Source: Bordetella genomosp. 4 (GTDB taxonomy: Bacteria > Pseudomonadota > Gammaproteobacteria > Burkholderiales > Burkholderiaceae_B). From it: a stretch of 64,000 nucleotides of DNA. This document shows, piece after piece, positions 43,847-55,125 of this stretch. The position numbers and the translations under genes were made by a program. The notes under the pieces were generated by a model that ran no database searches, had not been told where the DNA came from, and was given only the letters and a program-made list of their open reading frames with translations. The first letter of the stretch is position 1. The number at the start of each line of letters is the position of its first letter. The stretch is from contig NZ_NEVQ01000013.1 in NCBI RefSeq assembly GCF_002261185.1, forward strand, positions 1 to 64,000. Direction: 5' to 3'.

Positions 43847-45847
43847 CTAGCGGCGGCCGTCGATATACGGCCGGGCCTGCAGGATCAGGATCTTGTCGCC
43901 TTGTACGGCCCATTCGATATCCTGATCCACGTTCCCCAGCCGTTGCTTGATCTGTTTGCCCACGGCTGCCAATCGCACGATCAAGGCGTCGTTCAGGACC
44001 TGGCGTTCGCCCTGAATGGGGACCTCGCGTACACCGCCTGAAGCGTTCGCGACGAGCTGCGTATCCTCTGCGGAACGGCTCAACACCTGCACGGCTTTGG
44101 ACCAGCTCGAATACATGACTTGTTCGGCCTGCCGCTTGCCCTCGACGACTTTGATTCCCAGCCCCCGTTTGGCCGAGAGATAAGTGATGTACCGCCGCGA
44201 GGCATCGAAGGGATCGCGCGTGATCATGACGCCCGAGCTGTCCGAGGCGGCGGCCAGTTGTACCAGGACGCCCATCACGACGCTGTCGTGCGGCATGCCA
44301 GCAGCACGCCGCGCCTCGTAGGCCTCGAAGTTGTACACCGAGGCCCATACGGTCAGTACGGCCTGCGTGAACGCGTCGGCTTGGGTGACGTTGGGAACGG
44401 TGGTGTATAGGCCTGCGCCGCTGAAACCAGGCAGATCCTCGGAGTTCGATGAGCTGCGCACGAAGACGCCGCGCCCTTGTAGTTGGCTTTGCCAGCGTTG
44501 CTGCCACGTGGCGATGAGGGCCGGGTCGGGACGGGCCTGAATAATGTCTTGTCGCAGGGATGCCAATTCGGCGCGGCGTACGGTGGCGTCGTTGATAAAG
44601 TCGGGGCGTTGTTCCAGCGCTGCCACGCGTTCGGGAACGCCCAACTTATGCATGAACGCGGCGTATTGCGCGAATGGGATGCAGAAGCCATCAGGTACGC
44701 TGGCAGCAGGGGCCAATGCCGACGAAAGCGCGCCCAGATTGGCCGCTTTTACACCACAAAAGCGGCTGTCCCGTGTTTTCAGACCGGCCAGCGGTTTGAT
44801 TGCTTTGACCGTGAGATCGGGTTTAGGCAATGTTGCGTTGACAGGCTTGGGCGCCGGGGTCTGAGGTTGGGCGATACGTTGCAGGTCATAGCCGTTATGC
44901 GTGACGCTGAGCTCCACCCATTGGCCGTCATAGTCGCGCAATGTGTTTACGGCATCACGGACATAGGCGTTGGGGATGCGCCATCCCTTGGCCAGCAGAT
45001 TGACGTGCGACAACACGGTGGATGGACGCTGAGTGATCAGGCCGGCAACGGGTGAGAGCGCAATGGGGACTTCGTCCAAGACGACAATATCGGTGGGGGC
45101 GATGTCGGGCGTGTTTTCTACTGACCGGATGATGCGTAGCTTGCCTTGTGCGCGCCCTTCGTTCAGCGGCAGAAAAGATTGCTCGCGAATCAGCGCCTCT
45201 TGGGTCACAAAAGGCAGACTGGCCAGTTGCGCGGCGTGCTCGTGCTCTGTCGAATTGGTCTTGAAACGGATGGGCGCGTAAAAAGCAGAACGCAAGGTGG
45301 TGTCGGCCAAGCGCAGGAGGTCCAGCGTGAGACGATCGCCTTCCCAGAATTCGTACGTATAGCCCGGCAGATCGCGTTGCCAACTGATGGTGCCAAACAG
45401 GAACCGGCGGTTGGGGGAGCGGTATTGGGCGTTCAGCGTAGCCCTGTCCAGGTTGCGCTGCAGGCCCTGCTGCCGCACGAAGTTTTCATGCAGATCGAAT
45501 CGTGGGGTATTGATGTAGTAAAGCCGATTATTCCGCTTGCGGTCGATGACGAAGATCACATGGGGGATTTCCAATGGCGTGCCGGTGTTGTAGACGCGGG
45601 CAAGCTGTTGGAAATCGGCCTGGGTACGGATCTGGTTTAGAAAGGCCGGAGCGCGATTAGGTGTTGTCGCCGCAGTTCCACCGTTATTTGGCTCGGTTGA
45701 GGCAGCACCAGACTCGGGCGGCAGGAACTGCCGCTTGCTTTCTTCATATGAAGAGGGTTTGCGTGCGGTCTGCGCGAGGGTAATTGGGCTGGTGATCACC
45801 GCCAGCAGAGCCAGGCCCGCCGCGGCGGCGTGAACGTAGCGAATCAT
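43847..45847 (-). CDS. Exported PEP-synthase-like (PEP/pyruvate-binding ATP-grasp) protein
   Basis: A 666-residue protein. The chosen ATG opens a clear signal peptide (MIRYVHAAAAGLALLAVI, cut near TLAQTA); a TTG start 23 codons earlier is possible but weaker. Residues about 60-290 are a region I do not recognise. Then comes a segment like the swivelling PEP-utiliser domain (QRPSTVLSHVNLLAKGWRIPNA, about 275, with THS-like SHV). The C-terminal half is the PPDK/PEP synthase nucleotide-binding ATP-grasp domain: GVKAANLGALSSAL, PDGFCIPF, VRSSSNSEDLPGFSGAGLYTTV, SGVMITRDPFD and DIEWAVQGDKILILQARPY. PEP synthases are cytoplasmic, so an exported form without the C-terminal PEP-binding barrel is odd; the function is unknown. 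Confidence 0.75.
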   Translation of the reverse strand: MIRYVHAAAAGLALLAVITSPITLAQTARKPSSYEESKRQFLPPESGAASTEPNNGGTAATTPNRAPAFLNQIRTQADFQQLARVYNTGTPLEIPHVIFVIDRKRNNRLYYINTPRFDLHENFVRQQGLQRNLDRATLNAQYRSPNRRFLFGTISWQRDLPGYTYEFWEGDRLTLDLLRLADTTLRSAFYAPIRFKTNSTEHEHAAQLASLPFVTQEALIREQSFLPLNEGRAQGKLRIIRSVENTPDIAPTDIVVLDEVPIALSPVAGLITQRPSTVLSHVNLLAKGWRIPNAYVRDAVNTLRDYDGQWVELSVTHNGYDLQRIAQPQTPAPKPVNATLPKPDLTVKAIKPLAGLKTRDSRFCGVKAANLGALSSALAPAASVPDGFCIPFAQYAAFMHKLGVPERVAALEQRPDFINDATVRRAELASLRQDIIQARPDPALIATWQQRWQSQLQGRGVFVRSSSNSEDLPGFSGAGLYTTVPNVTQADAFTQAVLTVWASVYNFEAYEARRAAGMPHDSVVMGVLVQLAAASDSSGVMITRDPFDASRRYITYLSAKRGLGIKVVEGKRQAEQVMYSSWSKAVQVLSRSAEDTQLVANASGGVREVPIQGERQVLNDALIVRLAAVGKQIKQRLGNVDQDIEWAVQGDKILILQARPYIDGRR

Positions 45848-45952
45848 GGTCTTGGTGCGAGTTGGCGGGAATAAGGTAAGGCCCCTGAATACCGCCCGGT
45901 AAAGAGCGATATACAAGGGCCTCGAAAGTAAAGCAGCCAGGCGTGCGGAAAA

Positions 45953-47377
45953 TCAGCCTTGCTGTGCTGTTTCAGCCAGGACGCGTTGCGCTTCTTCGGC
46001 GACGCGCTCGGGCGCAGTGCCGCCGACGTGCTTGCGTGCTGCCACCGAGCCTTCCAGGGTCAGCACCTGGTGAACGTCCTCGTCGATGCTGGCGTGGTAG
46101 GCCTTCAGGTCGGCCGTGGACAGGTCGGCCAGGTCGCAGCCGCGTTGTTCGCAGTCGCGCACCGCATGGGCTACGACTTCGTGTGCATCGCGGAAAGGCA
46201 CGCCGCGTTTGACCAGGTAGTCGGCCAGATCGGTCGCCGTGGCAAAGCCTTGCAATGCGGCGGCGCGCATGTTGTCCGATTTGACCTTGATGCCGCCAGC
46301 CATGTCGGCAAAGATGGTCAGCGTGTCGCGCAGAGTGTCCGCGGTGTCGAACAGGCCTTCTTTGTCTTCCTGGTTGTCCTTGTTGTAGGCCAGGGGCTGG
46401 CCTTTCATCAGGGTCAGCAGGGCGACCAGATGGCCGTTGACGCGTCCGGTTTTGCCGCGCGCCAGCTCGGGCACATCGGGGTTTTTCTTTTGCGGCATGA
46501 TCGAGCTGCCGGTGCAGAAACGGTCGGCCAGGTCGATGAAGCCCACGCGCGGGCTCATCCAGAGGACCAGTTCCTCGGACAGGCGCGAGACGTGCGTCAT
46601 GATCAGGGCGCCGGCGGCGCAGAATTCGATAGCGAAATCGCGGTCGGATACGGCGTCCAGCGAGTTGCGGCACACGCCGTCAAAGCCGAGCGTCTTGGCC
46701 ACGCGCTCGCGATCGATCGGGAACGAGGTGCCGGCCAGGGCGGCTGCGCCCAGCGGCAGGCGATTGACGCGGCGGCGGCAGTCGGCCAGGCGCTCGGCGT
46801 CGCGGCCGAACATCTCGGCGTAGGCGAGCAGATGGTGGCCAAACGTGACCGGCTGGGCGACCTGCAGGTGGGTAAAGCCGGGCATGATGGTGCCGGCGTG
46901 TTCCAGGGCGACGGTGGCCAGGGCATGGCGCAGTTGGCGCAGCAGTTCGATCAGGTTATCGATTTCGGCGCGCAGCCACAGGCGGATGTCGGTCGCGACC
47001 TGGTCGTTACGCGAACGGCCGGTGTGCAGGCGTTTGCCCGCATCGCCCACCAACTCGACCAGCCGTTTTTCGATATTCAGGTGGACGTCTTCGAGGTCGA
47101 GCAGCCATTGGAAGGTGCCGGCATCGATTTCGGACAGGATCTGGGTCATGCCTCGCTGGATGTCGGCCAGATCCTGGGCGTTGATGATGCCCTGGGCCGC
47201 CAGCATGTCGGCGTGTGCCAGCGAACCCTGGATATCGTAGCGCGCCAGGCGCTTGTCGAAGTCCACGGACGCGGTATAGCGTTTGACGAGATCGGAAACC
47301 GGCTCAGAGAACCGGGCGGACCAGGCTTGCGCCTTGTTGGCGAACTGGTTTTGGTCGGAGTTGGGTGTTTTTGCCAT
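45953..47377 (-). CDS. argH: Argininosuccinate lyase
   Basis: A 474-residue fumarase/aspartase-superfamily enzyme, catalysing the last step of arginine synthesis (argininosuccinate to arginine plus fumarate) as a cytoplasmic homotetramer. The signature [16 protein letters not shown] (about residue 285) carries the catalytic Ser. Further blocks are [19 protein letters not shown] (about 118) and [17 protein letters not shown] (about 163), which supplies the His. The start giving [15 protein letters not shown] matches the family; the open frame continues upstream without sense. It stands alone, divergent from the mechanosensitive channel. Confidence 0.96.
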   Translation of the reverse strand: MAKTPNSDQNQFANKAQAWSARFSEPVSDLVKRYTASVDFDKRLARYDIQGSLAHADMLAAQGIINAQDLADIQRGMTQILSEIDAGTFQWLLDLEDVHLNIEKRLVELVGDAGKRLHTGRSRNDQVATDIRLWLRAEIDNLIELLRQLRHALATVALEHAGTIMPGFTHLQVAQPVTFGHHLLAYAEMFGRDAERLADCRRRVNRLPLGAAALAGTSFPIDRERVAKTLGFDGVCRNSLDAVSDRDFAIEFCAAGALIMTHVSRLSEELVLWMSPRVGFIDLADRFCTGSSIMPQKKNPDVPELARGKTGRVNGHLVALLTLMKGQPLAYNKDNQEDKEGLFDTADTLRDTLTIFADMAGGIKVKSDNMRAAALQGFATATDLADYLVKRGVPFRDAHEVVAHAVRDCEQRGCDLADLSTADLKAYHASIDEDVHQVLTLEGSVAARKHVGGTAPERVAEEAQRVLAETAQQG

Positions 47378-47512
47378 GATGGGCTGGATTATAGAGCCAG
47401 GGCGGCGGCAGCGGTGGCGGCGTGTCCGGCTGCCATCTCCCGATCCCGTAGACCCGGACGAGGACGACTTGTTAGATAATTTCGCAATCCGCAATGACGA
47501 GGAGTCTAGGCT

Positions 47513-48862
47513 TTGGATTGGGATCGCTTGGTGGTCAGACTGGGAGAGTACGTACCCCACGAGGCTTGGGCACAGACGCTGGTAGGCATCGGCGCATTGG
47601 TCGTGACGGCGTTGATCGCGCAGTGGGTAGTAGCGCGGATCGTGCTGTTCTGCGCTCATCGGTTGCTCATTCTGACCGGGCGTGAAAACTGGGACAAGGC
47701 GCTGCATCGGCGGCGCGCCTATCATAATGCCTGGTATGCCGTCCCGTTTGCGGTGGTGTCATTGGGCGTAGGCCTCGTGCCGCACATGGAACAGGCCGTC
47801 AGTGTGGTCGGCCGGCTGGCGCACGCAGCGGCATGGATCTGTGTCTTTATGGCCATCGGCGGCGTGTTGAGCGCGTTGCAGGACACCTATTCGGCGACGA
47901 CGCGGGCGCAAACCCGTTCGATAAAAGGCTATATCCAGATCGGCAAACTGATGCTGGTGGCCGTTTGCACCGTATTGGTGCTGTCTATTGTGCTGGACCG
48001 TTCGCCGCTCTGGATGATTTCCGGTCTGGGTGCGCTTTCTGCGGTGTTGCTGCTCGTGTTCAAGGACACCTTGCTGTCTTTTGTGGCCAGTACTCAATTG
48101 ACCTCTAACGACATGCTGCGCATCGGCGATTGGATCGAGATGCCGCAGGCCAATGCCGATGGGTTTGTGCGTGATATCGCTTTGCATACGGTCAAGGTGC
48201 AAAACTGGGATAACACCGTGACGACGGTGCCTACCTATAAGCTGTTTTCGGAAAGCTACCGTAATTACCGGCAGATGTTCGAGTCCGGCGGGCGTCGGAT
48301 CAAGCGTACGTTGCGGGTCGATGCGACCTCGGTGCGCTTTCTGACCGATGACGAGGCCCAAGGGCTGATGCGGTTTCGCCTGTTGCGCGATTATCTGACG
48401 GCCAAACAAACGGATATACAGCAGGCCAATAGTCAGTTGGGCAGTGATCTGGCTCTGGTCCCTGCCAATCGCCGCCGGTTGACGAATATAGGCACCTTTC
48501 GGGCATATGCGCTGGCATTTATCAAGCAGCATCCCGAAATCCGCCACGATATGGCCCAGATGGTGCGCATGATGGAACCCCAGTCAGACGGGATTCCGGT
48601 GGAGGTGTATTGCTTTACGGCGCTGACGGCCTGGGTCGAGTTTGAGCGGATCCAGGGCGATATCTTTGATCATATGCTGGCGATTCTGCCTGAGCTGGGC
48701 TTGCGCCTGTACCAGCAGCCCTCAGGGGCCGACGTCGGCGCCATGGGCGACGGGCTGGGGCGGGCCATTCAGCACGAATTGATGCGAGAGCGCGCCTTGC
48801 AGGGGCATCCGGGGGCGGCCGAGGCGGGCTGGGAGCCGGGCGGCGGCGCAGGCATGCGATAA
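47513..48862 (+). CDS. MscS-family mechanosensitive channel (YbdG-like)
   Basis: A 449-residue inner-membrane protein resembling E. coli YbdG. About five hydrophobic segments occupy residues 15-190. The last, [32 protein letters not shown], is the pore-lining helix leading into the MscS beta domain ([52 protein letters not shown]). It starts with TTG: GAGGAG lies 8 bp upstream and no ATG fits. Such channels release solutes at hypo-osmotic shock. It is followed 23 bp later by nadE on the same strand. Confidence 0.9.
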   Translation: MDWDRLVVRLGEYVPHEAWAQTLVGIGALVVTALIAQWVVARIVLFCAHRLLILTGRENWDKALHRRRAYHNAWYAVPFAVVSLGVGLVPHMEQAVSVVGRLAHAAAWICVFMAIGGVLSALQDTYSATTRAQTRSIKGYIQIGKLMLVAVCTVLVLSIVLDRSPLWMISGLGALSAVLLLVFKDTLLSFVASTQLTSNDMLRIGDWIEMPQANADGFVRDIALHTVKVQNWDNTVTTVPTYKLFSESYRNYRQMFESGGRRIKRTLRVDATSVRFLTDDEAQGLMRFRLLRDYLTAKQTDIQQANSQLGSDLALVPANRRRLTNIGTFRAYALAFIKQHPEIRHDMAQMVRMMEPQSDGIPVEVYCFTALTAWVEFERIQGDIFDHMLAILPELGLRLYQQPSGADVGAMGDGLGRAIQHELMRERALQGHPGAAEAGWEPGGGAGMR

Positions 48863-48885
48863 TTTTTTCTTTTGTCTTCAACCGA

Positions 48886-50914
<2,029 letters not shown>

Positions 50915-50979
50915 GTGACAGTCGCCTGGGCTGAGATGAGCCCGGCGCAATGTTGGTGGGGAGGGATGAGCTCCCTCCT

Positions 50980-52188
50980 TTAACGCACGAGCTGATTCAT
51001 ATCCAGGATCGGCATCATCACTGCCAGCACAATCAGCAGCACAAAGCCGCCCATGATAAGGATCAGCATGGGTTCCAACAGGGCGGTCATCGCCATGGCG
51101 CGGCGTTCCAGATCGCGCGACAGGTTCTGCGCACCGCGCTCCAGCAGTTCCGGCAGACGGCCGGTTTTCTCGCCGCTGGCAATCAGGTGAATCAACAAAG
51201 ACGGAAAGACTTTTTGCGCGGCGAGCGCGGCAGCCAGCGGCGCGCCTTCGCGCACACGCTCTGTGGCTTCGTCGACGGCGCTACGCAGGCGATCATTGCC
51301 CAGGGTGCGGCGCGCCGCATTTAACGCGCCCAGGAGGCTGACGCCGCTGCCGCTCAAGATCGCCAGCGTGGAGGCGAAACGCGCCACATCCACACCCAAC
51401 ACGAAACGGCCCGCCATCGGCATCCGCAGCAAGCGGGCATGCCAGGCGATGCGGCGCGCAGGCGAGCGCAATGTCAGCCGCCATAACGCAAACAGGGCAA
51501 CAGCAGCCACGCCGGTAATCAGCCCCCAGTCGCGCACGAAATCACTGAGCGTGAGCATGACTCGTGTCAACAACGGCAGTTGCTGGTGCGCATGGTCAAA
51601 CGCGGTGATCACCTGCGGTACGACGTAGCCCAACAGGAATGCCACGATCACGACTGATACGCAGGCCACGACGACGGGGTATATGAAAGCCGTCATCACC
51701 TTGCCGCGCAGGGCATTGCGTTCCTCGATGTAATCGGCGAGTTTTTCCATGACCTGTGCCAGATCACCGGACTCTTCGCCGGCGGCAACTAGCGCTCGAT
51801 AAATTTCTGGAAAATCGCGCGGGCGGGTGGCCAGCGCATCCGCCAGGCGGAATCCTGCACGGACTTCGTCGCGCACCCCCGTCAGCGCGCCGGCGACGTG
51901 CCGGCTTTCGGCTTGCTCCAACGTTGCGCTGAGTGCAGCGTCCAGCGGCAGGCGGGCCGCGAGCAGGCTGGACAACTGCCGAGTCAACCATGCCAGTTCG
52001 CCATCGGACAGGCGACGCTGCAGGACGCTGGTACCCGCTGCATGGCGAGAGGCGGCGAGCGTTGTAGACAAGGGCAACAATCCGCGGGCGCGCAATTGGT
52101 TGCGTGCACCGCGTTCGGTTTCAGCATCGAGTGTGCCGTGGACGATCTTTCCCACCAGATCGGTGGCTTCGTAGCGAAATGAGGGCAT
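50980..52188 (-). CDS. gspF: Type II secretion system inner-membrane platform protein GspF
   Basis: A 402-residue polytopic protein, normal for GspF. The start MPSFRYEATDLVGKIVHGTLDAET matches the family; the open frame upstream lacks coding character. Two T2SSF cytoplasmic domains lie about 65-190 and 270-390, with the blocks PEIYRALVAAGEESGDLAQVMEKLADYIEER and FPSLLIHLIASGEKTGRLPELLERGA, each followed by hydrophobic segments. GspF links the GspE ATPase to pseudopilin assembly. It is transcribed away from gspD-gspE across a 336-bp divergent region, so it forms its own unit. Confidence 0.95.
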   Translation of the reverse strand: MPSFRYEATDLVGKIVHGTLDAETERGARNQLRARGLLPLSTTLAASRHAAGTSVLQRRLSDGELAWLTRQLSSLLAARLPLDAALSATLEQAESRHVAGALTGVRDEVRAGFRLADALATRPRDFPEIYRALVAAGEESGDLAQVMEKLADYIEERNALRGKVMTAFIYPVVVACVSVVIVAFLLGYVVPQVITAFDHAHQQLPLLTRVMLTLSDFVRDWGLITGVAAVALFALWRLTLRSPARRIAWHARLLRMPMAGRFVLGVDVARFASTLAILSGSGVSLLGALNAARRTLGNDRLRSAVDEATERVREGAPLAAALAAQKVFPSLLIHLIASGEKTGRLPELLERGAQNLSRDLERRAMAMTALLEPMLILIMGGFVLLIVLAVMMPILDMNQLVR

Positions 52189-52524
52189 GCAAAAAAGTCT
52201 GGAATTTCTTGAATTTATAGGCCGCCAGATTGACGCCGAATTATGACAATAGTGTTGCAGAGGTACCCCGTATACTCGGCCGCGAAATTCATTGTCGCGA
52301 GTTATCTGTTTGCCCTCCGGAAACGTTGCCGTAGTCGAAGTAATCACATTGCCTGTCATGAAAGTGTCATGTCCAAGGCGCAATGTCGGGCGTTTTGTCT
52401 TGCGGTCGGATAGCGATGGACAGATGGTTCGTTCATTGTTTTCAGGTGGGTTTCACCCGTTGATTTGTTGCATGTTTGTTGCTGCTGATCGTTGTCTTTT
52501 TACGCTTTTAGTCACCGAGAGTTC
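52189..52524. other. Divergent promoter region between gspF and gspD
   Basis: About 335 bp between the divergent gspF and gspD genes. TATACT near 52270 and an AT-rich run on the gspF side could be promoter elements, but no pair with normal spacing was convincing. No gene, RNA or clear operator was recognised. Confidence 0.45.
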
Positions 52525-55125
52525 ATGCGTCGCGTTCGAAAAACTACTCTGGCCTGTCTGCTTGCCATCGCTCAAGTCGCGATGCCTTTGCCGGTCGTCT
52601 ACGCTCAGGCGCAGGCCACTAATGACAAGGTGAGTTTGAATTTTGTCGATACGGATATTCCCGCCGTATTGCGTGCCTTGTCGTTGTTCACGCAACGCAA
52701 TTATCTGGTGGATCCGCGCGTCAAGGGTAAGTTGACGCTGGTGTCGGACCGCCCCGTTGATCGTACGACCGCGCTGAATATGTTGGCGGGTTCATTGCGT
52801 ATGCAGGGCTATGCGATTGTGGAGGTCGACGGCGTGACGCGTGTGGTGCCGGAGTCCGATGCCAAACTGCAGGGCAGTCCGGTCGTTACCGATGCGCTGC
52901 GTCGCTCGGGTGCGCCTGCCCCAGTGTCCGTGGCCGAGTTCGCGCGTGGGGCGCAACGCAGTGAGATCGTGACGCGCGTGTTTTCGTTGAAATACGAGAA
53001 CGCCGCGAATCTGTTGCCGGTGCTGCGCCCGTTGGTGCCGCCCAACAATCCGATCAATGCTTATCCCGGCAACAATACGCTGGTCGTGACGGATTACGCG
53101 GACAATCTCGACCGCATTGCGCAGGTGATCGCGCGTGTGGATGTCCCGAGTGCAATTGATACGGACGTCGTGGCCGTGCGATATGGCGTGGCGAGCGATC
53201 TGGCATCGCTGGCGACGCAGTTGCTGGATGCGCAGAACAGCGATCAGACGCAGCGTATCTCCATGGTGGCGGATCCGCGCACGAACAGCGTGTTGATTCG
53301 CTCCGGCAGCCCGGCACGTACTAAATTGGCACGCGATTTGATCAACAAGCTGGATTCGGAACAATCACGCCCCGGAAATCTGCACGTGGTGTATCTGCGC
53401 AACGCGCAGGCCGCGCGCCTGGCCGAGGTCCTGGGCGGGTTGCTGAACAGCCAGTCTTTGAATGCGGCGAATGCAGCCAATGCGATGGCAGGTCAGACGA
53501 CGGCGCAGGGCAACAACACGAGCACCAGCAGCAATCGCAATGCCTCATCGCGCAATACGTCGTTGAACCGTAGTTCGACGGGAAGCGGCTCCAGCAGTTC
53601 GTCTGGCAATTCGCTGAGCATGGAACAGATTGAGCGCGATACGAGCTCATCTCAGGCAGTGTCGTATTCTGGCGGGGGCGCCACGATCCAGGCGGACCCG
53701 TCAACCAATACTCTCATCATTTCGGCGCCCGAGCCGCTGTATCGCAGCCTGCGCGAAGTGATCGATCAGCTGGACCAGCGTCGCGCGCAGGTGCTGGTGG
53801 AAAGCTTGATTGTCGAGGTCAACGATGAAGCCGCGGCAGAGTTCGGTATCCAGTGGATGACGGGCAGCGGCAATCTGAACGATGGCAGCGGGTTTGTCGG
53901 CGGTACCAACCTCGGTGGCAGCGGCATCGGTACATCGTCGACGGGTGCGACCACGATTGACCAGTTGGCAGGCGGTCTCACGCTCGGCGTCGTCAAGGGC
54001 ACCGTGGATGTGCTGGGGAATGAGCTCATCAATCTGGGGGTGTTGGCACGGGCGCTGAACGATACGGGTAAAGCCAATATTCTGTCCACGCCGAATCTGC
54101 TGACCTTGGACAACGAGTCCGCCAGTATTCTGGTCGGGCAGACTGTGCCGTTTGTGACCGGTCAATATGTCACCTCTGGCAGCGACGGCAGCAGCAATCC
54201 GTTCCAAACGATCGAACGCGAGGACGTCGGTCTGAAGCTCAATATCCGTCCGCAGATTTCCGAAGGCGGAACGGTGAAGCTGGACATCTATCAAGAGGTC
54301 AGCAGCATTGACCAAGCCAGCTCCAGCGCGACCACGGGCATCGTCACGAACAAGCGCGCCATCGATACCAGCGTGCTGGTCGACGATGGCCAGATCATTG
54401 TGCTGGGAGGCTTGCTGGAGGATAGCGTCACGACGTCGACCAACGCCGTGCCGGGTTTGAGCGAGATTCCCTTACTGGGCGCATTGTTCCGCTATGACTC
54501 GCGGGCGCGCACCAAAAAGAATCTGATGGTGTTCTTGCGGCCCTATGTGGTGCGTGACAAGCGCGATAGCGCGAATGTGACGGTCAACCGGTACGACTAT
54601 ATGCGCCGTCTGCAAAGTCAGGCGCAGCCCGGCAAACATTGGCTCCTGCCTGATATGCAAGCGCCGCTGCTGCCGCCGGCGAATGTGCCGGCGGTAGGTG
54701 GCGCCGATTACGACATGCGCCCGGAAGCGCTGGCTACCACGATGCGCCGTGAGCCGCCGACAACGGTGCAGACATTTGCCGTGCGTCAATTTCCGGAGCC
54801 CTTTGGCGGCTCGGATCCGAGCTTGCCTATTCGGGCGAGCCTGCCTTTGGGCGTCAGTATCGCGACGGATCCTTCCGCACTCTACGCAGAAAAGGATTCG
54901 AACACCACCGTTCTGCAATTCGCCTCGGTCCAGGATGAGGCGGAAGCGAATCGCATTGTGCAGCGTGTACGCACGAGCGGCTTGAACGCCTATAGCCAGG
55001 TGGGGCCTGGCGGGCAGGGATACGTGGTACGCACAGAACTGGCGCGCGACGCAACGACGGTGGATACCGCTGTCGCGTTGTTGAAGGAACTGGGTTATCG
55101 CGCCGAGTTGGTGACGCATCTGTGA
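52525..55125 (+). CDS. gspD: Type II secretion secretin GspD with unusual C-terminal extension
   Basis: An 866-residue outer-membrane secretin. The signal peptide is MRRVRKTTLACLLAIAQVAMP, cut near VYAQA. The N0 domain (KVSLNFVDTDIPAVLRALSLF) and three N-domains follow, the last with a Ser/Asn-rich loop (about 315-375). The secretin beta-domain contains LNDTGKANILSTPNLLTLDNESASILVGQTVPF and ends at KNLMVFLRPYVVRD near 680. A further 180 residues follow, and the last 75 (about 793-866) look like a SPOR-type repeat (TTVLQFASVQDEAEANRIVQRVR, then GYVVRTELARDATTVDTAVALLKELGY). The chain is long for GspD. Its stop overlaps the gspE GTG start. Confidence 0.93.
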   Translation: MRRVRKTTLACLLAIAQVAMPLPVVYAQAQATNDKVSLNFVDTDIPAVLRALSLFTQRNYLVDPRVKGKLTLVSDRPVDRTTALNMLAGSLRMQGYAIVEVDGVTRVVPESDAKLQGSPVVTDALRRSGAPAPVSVAEFARGAQRSEIVTRVFSLKYENAANLLPVLRPLVPPNNPINAYPGNNTLVVTDYADNLDRIAQVIARVDVPSAIDTDVVAVRYGVASDLASLATQLLDAQNSDQTQRISMVADPRTNSVLIRSGSPARTKLARDLINKLDSEQSRPGNLHVVYLRNAQAARLAEVLGGLLNSQSLNAANAANAMAGQTTAQGNNTSTSSNRNASSRNTSLNRSSTGSGSSSSSGNSLSMEQIERDTSSSQAVSYSGGGATIQADPSTNTLIISAPEPLYRSLREVIDQLDQRRAQVLVESLIVEVNDEAAAEFGIQWMTGSGNLNDGSGFVGGTNLGGSGIGTSSTGATTIDQLAGGLTLGVVKGTVDVLGNELINLGVLARALNDTGKANILSTPNLLTLDNESASILVGQTVPFVTGQYVTSGSDGSSNPFQTIEREDVGLKLNIRPQISEGGTVKLDIYQEVSSIDQASSSATTGIVTNKRAIDTSVLVDDGQIIVLGGLLEDSVTTSTNAVPGLSEIPLLGALFRYDSRARTKKNLMVFLRPYVVRDKRDSANVTVNRYDYMRRLQSQAQPGKHWLLPDMQAPLLPPANVPAVGGADYDMRPEALATTMRREPPTTVQTFAVRQFPEPFGGSDPSLPIRASLPLGVSIATDPSALYAEKDSNTTVLQFASVQDEAEANRIVQRVRTSGLNAYSQVGPGGQGYVVRTELARDATTVDTAVALLKELGYRAELVTHL

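Noticed and set aside
45959-47479. 506-residue plus-strand open frame opposite argH
   Set aside because: A mirror of the GC-rich codon bias of argH; the protein is low-complexity with no recognisable motif, and argH is unambiguous.
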